From: JAVBMJ01 sp031552535
GTDB lineage: Bacteria > Bacteroidota > Bacteroidia > Bacteroidales > Rikenellaceae
Length of the DNA stretch: 64,000 nucleotides
Reading direction: 5' to 3'
Assembly (NCBI GenBank): GCA_031552535.1
Contig: JAVBMJ010000011.1
Location: 1-64,000 of the forward strand
Shown: in pieces, positions 62,291 to 64,000 of the stretch
Layout of the letters: each line of letters opens with the position of its first letter
How positions within the stretch are numbered: position 1 is the first letter of the stretch
The notes under the pieces: model-generated
The model's input: only the letters and a program-made list of their open reading frames with translations
Databases searched by the model: none
Told to the model about the DNA's origin: nothing
Made by a program: the position numbers and the translations under genes

Positions 62291-63112
62291 ATGCATAGTA
62301 AAAAACTCGGGGCGCTGGAGCGGCTCATCGAAATAATGGAACGGTTGCGGGTGGAATGCCCCTGGGACAGGGAACAAACCTTCGAATCGCTCCGCAACAA
62401 CACCATAGAAGAGACTTTCGAGTTGGTCGACGCCATTACCGCCGGCGACCGCCAGGAGATACGTAAAGAGCTGGGCGACTTATTACTGCATGTAGTGTTT
62501 TACTCAAAGATCGGCGAAGAAGAGGGCGCCTTCGACATAGCTGACGTCGCCAATGGGATATGTGACAAACTGATATATCGCCACCCCCACGTTTTTGCCC
62601 AAACCGAAGCGGAAACTGCACATGAAGTAAAACAAAATTGGGAACAACTCAAACTTTCGGAACGCAAAGAACGACGCGGAGTGTTGGCCGGCGTACCGCG
62701 TAGTCTGCCCGCCCTGGTGAAAGCTTACAGGATTGGAGAAAAAGCGGCGGCGGCCGGCTTCGACTGGAAACAGCGCCGCGATGTGTGGGATAAGGTGAAC
62801 GAGGAGCTGGCCGAAGTGCTCTATGAAGCGGAGGACGGGGCTGCGGGTGATGGTGCAGATAACCACAGTAGGACTGAGGAGGAGTTCGGCGATCTGCTGT
62901 TCGCGGTAGTCAACGCCGCACGCCTCTACGGAATCGACCCAGAGATGGCGCTCGAACGCAGCAACCAAAAATTCATAAGCCGGTTCAATTTCCTGGAGGA
63001 GCGTGTCGTATCGCAGGGGATGAAACTGAGCGAGAAGAGCCTCGAGGAGATGGATGAAATATGGTGCGAAGCCAAGCGGCTCGAACGCGGCGGGGCAAAG
63101 GCCGGGCAATAA
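62291..63112 (+). CDS. mazG: MazG nucleoside triphosphate pyrophosphohydrolase
   Basis: The 273-residue protein has the two-domain MazG layout. The N-terminal site is ECPWDREQTFESLRNNTIEE with ELVDAI and the second EExxE-type site lies near EEFGDLLFAVVNAARLYG. HVFAQTEAETAHEV and the family C-terminal LEEMDEIW are present. It removes aberrant nucleoside triphosphates such as dUTP and 8-oxo-dGTP. It is monocistronic and ends before the repeat region at 63182. Confidence 0.95.
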   Translation: MHSKKLGALERLIEIMERLRVECPWDREQTFESLRNNTIEETFELVDAITAGDRQEIRKELGDLLLHVVFYSKIGEEEGAFDIADVANGICDKLIYRHPHVFAQTEAETAHEVKQNWEQLKLSERKERRGVLAGVPRSLPALVKAYRIGEKAAAAGFDWKQRRDVWDKVNEELAEVLYEAEDGAAGDGADNHSRTEEEFGDLLFAVVNAARLYGIDPEMALERSNQKFISRFNFLEERVVSQGMKLSEKSLEEMDEIWCEAKRLERGGAKAGQ

Positions 63113-63181
63113 CCCATACTTGAGAGTACGTTATAAAACTTGTGAAGGGAGAGGTAACGTGCGGGGAATCGGGCGGCATCC

Positions 63182-63204
63182 AGAGTCTGTCTGAGACAGA
63201 CTCT
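63182..63204. repeat. AGAGTCTGTCT palindrome
   Basis: An 11-bp perfect palindrome around a single G, followed by an A-run. The same AGAGTCTGT/ACAGACTCT sequence borders elements at 10565, 37960, 46526 and 35105. It may act as a terminator of mazG on the opposite strand reading or as a boundary motif. Confidence 0.7.
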
Positions 63205-63223
63205 AAAAAACTGTTTAATAATT

Positions 63224-63386
63224 AGAAGCTGTTTGGATTTGTTAACGAGATTATTTTATATCGTTTTGCCGGTGATTTCCCGCGGTGGGATGAGGCGAAT
63301 AGCGGCCCCTGTTTAACGAATCACACCGCGGGAAAGCGCGGAAAAGAGAATAAAAGAACGAGATTAATAAATTCAAAACGGCTTCT
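63224..63386. repeat. Fold-back element, copy D
   Basis: Imperfect terminal repeats begin AGAAGCTGTTTGGATTTGTTAA on the left and end TTAATAAATTCAAAACGGCTTCT-like on the right (63386). Inside, TTTCCCGCGGTG at 63276-63287 pairs perfectly with CACCGCGGGAAA at 63324-63335. The design matches copies A-C, but the ends are diverged. The 299-bp gap between mazG and the carbonic anhydrase gene is almost entirely this element and the palindrome before it. Confidence 0.8.
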
Positions 63387-63411
63387 TAATGTACATAATT
63401 TTTCAGGGATC

Positions 63412-63930
63412 ATGGCTGTAATAAAAAAACTGGGCGACATGGAGCCCAAATTCGGAAAAAACTGTTTCGTGGCCGAGACTGCGGCCATAATCGGCGACGT
63501 GACGATGGGCGACGATTGCAGCATATGGTACGGGGCGGTGTTGAGGGGTGATGTGAACACCATCACGATGGGCGACAGGGTCAACGTGCAGGACGGCGCC
63601 GTGATACACACGCTCTACAAACGTTCGCAAACCCACATAGGCAATGACGTAACTATCGGGCATAATGCCGTGGTCCACGGAGCACGGATCGAGGATAAGT
63701 GTCTTATCGGCATTAATTCGACGGTGCTCGACAACGCCGTGGTGGGTACCGGTTGCATAATTGCCGCAAATGCGTTGGTGCTGTCGAACAGCGTGCTCGA
63801 ACCCAACAGTGTCTATGCCGGCATCCCTGCCAAAAAAGTCAAGGATGTTACCCCGGAGCAGCGAACCGAGATCATCGAACGCATTGCGCGCGACTATGTG
63901 ATGTACGCCTCGTGGTATAAAGAGGAGTAG
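63412..63930 (+). CDS. Gamma-class carbonic anhydrase-like hexapeptide protein
   Basis: The 172-residue protein is a left-handed beta-helix of hexapeptide repeats (IIGDVTMGDDCSIWYGAVLRGD, IGHNAVVHGARIEDKCLIGI). Its histidines at IHTLYKRSQTHIG, IGHNAV and VVHG fit the zinc site of the YrdA/PaaY group. Many such proteins are weak carbonic anhydrases or of unknown activity, so function is tentative. The gene starts 26 bp after the copy D element; no promoter box was seen. Confidence 0.9.
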   Translation: MAVIKKLGDMEPKFGKNCFVAETAAIIGDVTMGDDCSIWYGAVLRGDVNTITMGDRVNVQDGAVIHTLYKRSQTHIGNDVTIGHNAVVHGARIEDKCLIGINSTVLDNAVVGTGCIIAANALVLSNSVLEPNSVYAGIPAKKVKDVTPEQRTEIIERIARDYVMYASWYKEE

Positions 63931-64000
63931 TCCGGGCGGGTTCTGTGAAATCTGCGACTCATTGCCTGCGGCGATGCAGGCTTGCAGTGCCTGTTCACCC

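Noticed and set aside
1..64000. CRISPR arrays, tRNA and rRNA genes
   Set aside because: No regularly spaced direct repeats of CRISPR type, no cloverleaf-forming segments and no rRNA-like stretches were recognised by reading; a dedicated scan could still find a missed tRNA.

Overview
The window looks like a piece of a Bacteroidales chromosome, most likely a Rikenellaceae/Alistipes-like gut anaerobe. The reasons are Bacteroidetes promoter boxes (TAnnTTTG) at many genes, families typical of that phylum (BACON-domain M64 peptidase, LruC/DUF4842, fimbrillin, DUF4919, DUF2023 beside flavodoxin), a Bat aerotolerance cluster, Kdo-lipid A genes, and oxygen-sensitive enzymes (HydF, class I fumarase, anaerobic sulfatase maturase). 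The genus is an inference. No tRNA, rRNA, CRISPR array or intact insertion sequence was seen.

Layout. 1-2500 is an AT-richer accessory patch: a possible gene tail, a perfect 46-bp palindrome, an AAA ATPase of the ATPase/DUF4143 type and a DUF2971 protein. 2504-11400 is housekeeping: dnaN with a DnaQ-like exonuclease, a nucleoside phosphorylase, glmM, an M20 peptidase and cutC. 11754-25000 holds an AraC regulator, a large LruC lipoprotein, hydF (next to a decayed IS5-type transposase), hemW, a flavodoxin/DUF2023 pair, a tyrosine phenol-lyase-like enzyme, pepE-yraN, a Crp-type regulator overlapping kdtA, and a fimbrillin lipoprotein preceded by a small ORF. 25397-34460 has a UvrD/PcrA helicase, kdsB, a cold-shock protein, a [4Fe-4S]/PAS protein and SpoIIE phosphatase split by an M64 peptidase gene, and nadR-pnuC. 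34485-37734 is a reverse-strand run batD-batE-recR leading into pnuC-nadR. Then come fumarase, aldolase, a Ser-type sulfatase with its maturase, and a Crp-type regulator with thiM-thiE. 46718-52729 is the main Bat cluster (moxR, DUF58, membrane protein, batC, batA, batB), so bat genes lie in two blocks. 52744-62151 is reverse strand: a PF10136-type 'recombinase' membrane protein, then glmS-namZ-GH20-serine hydrolase, a likely amino-sugar and peptidoglycan-salvage operon. mazG and a gamma-carbonic anhydrase close the window.

The most unusual signal is not a gene. Many intergenic gaps carry fold-back elements of about 140-165 bp with terminal inverted repeats starting AGAAACTGTTTA and a second, nested inverted repeat. 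Two copies (10413-10562 and 37968-38132) share nearly all of their core, a third (44022-44160) and fourth (63224-63386) keep ends and architecture with other cores, and 14949-15017 is an internally deleted copy. They look like a non-autonomous mobile or REP/MITE-like family.
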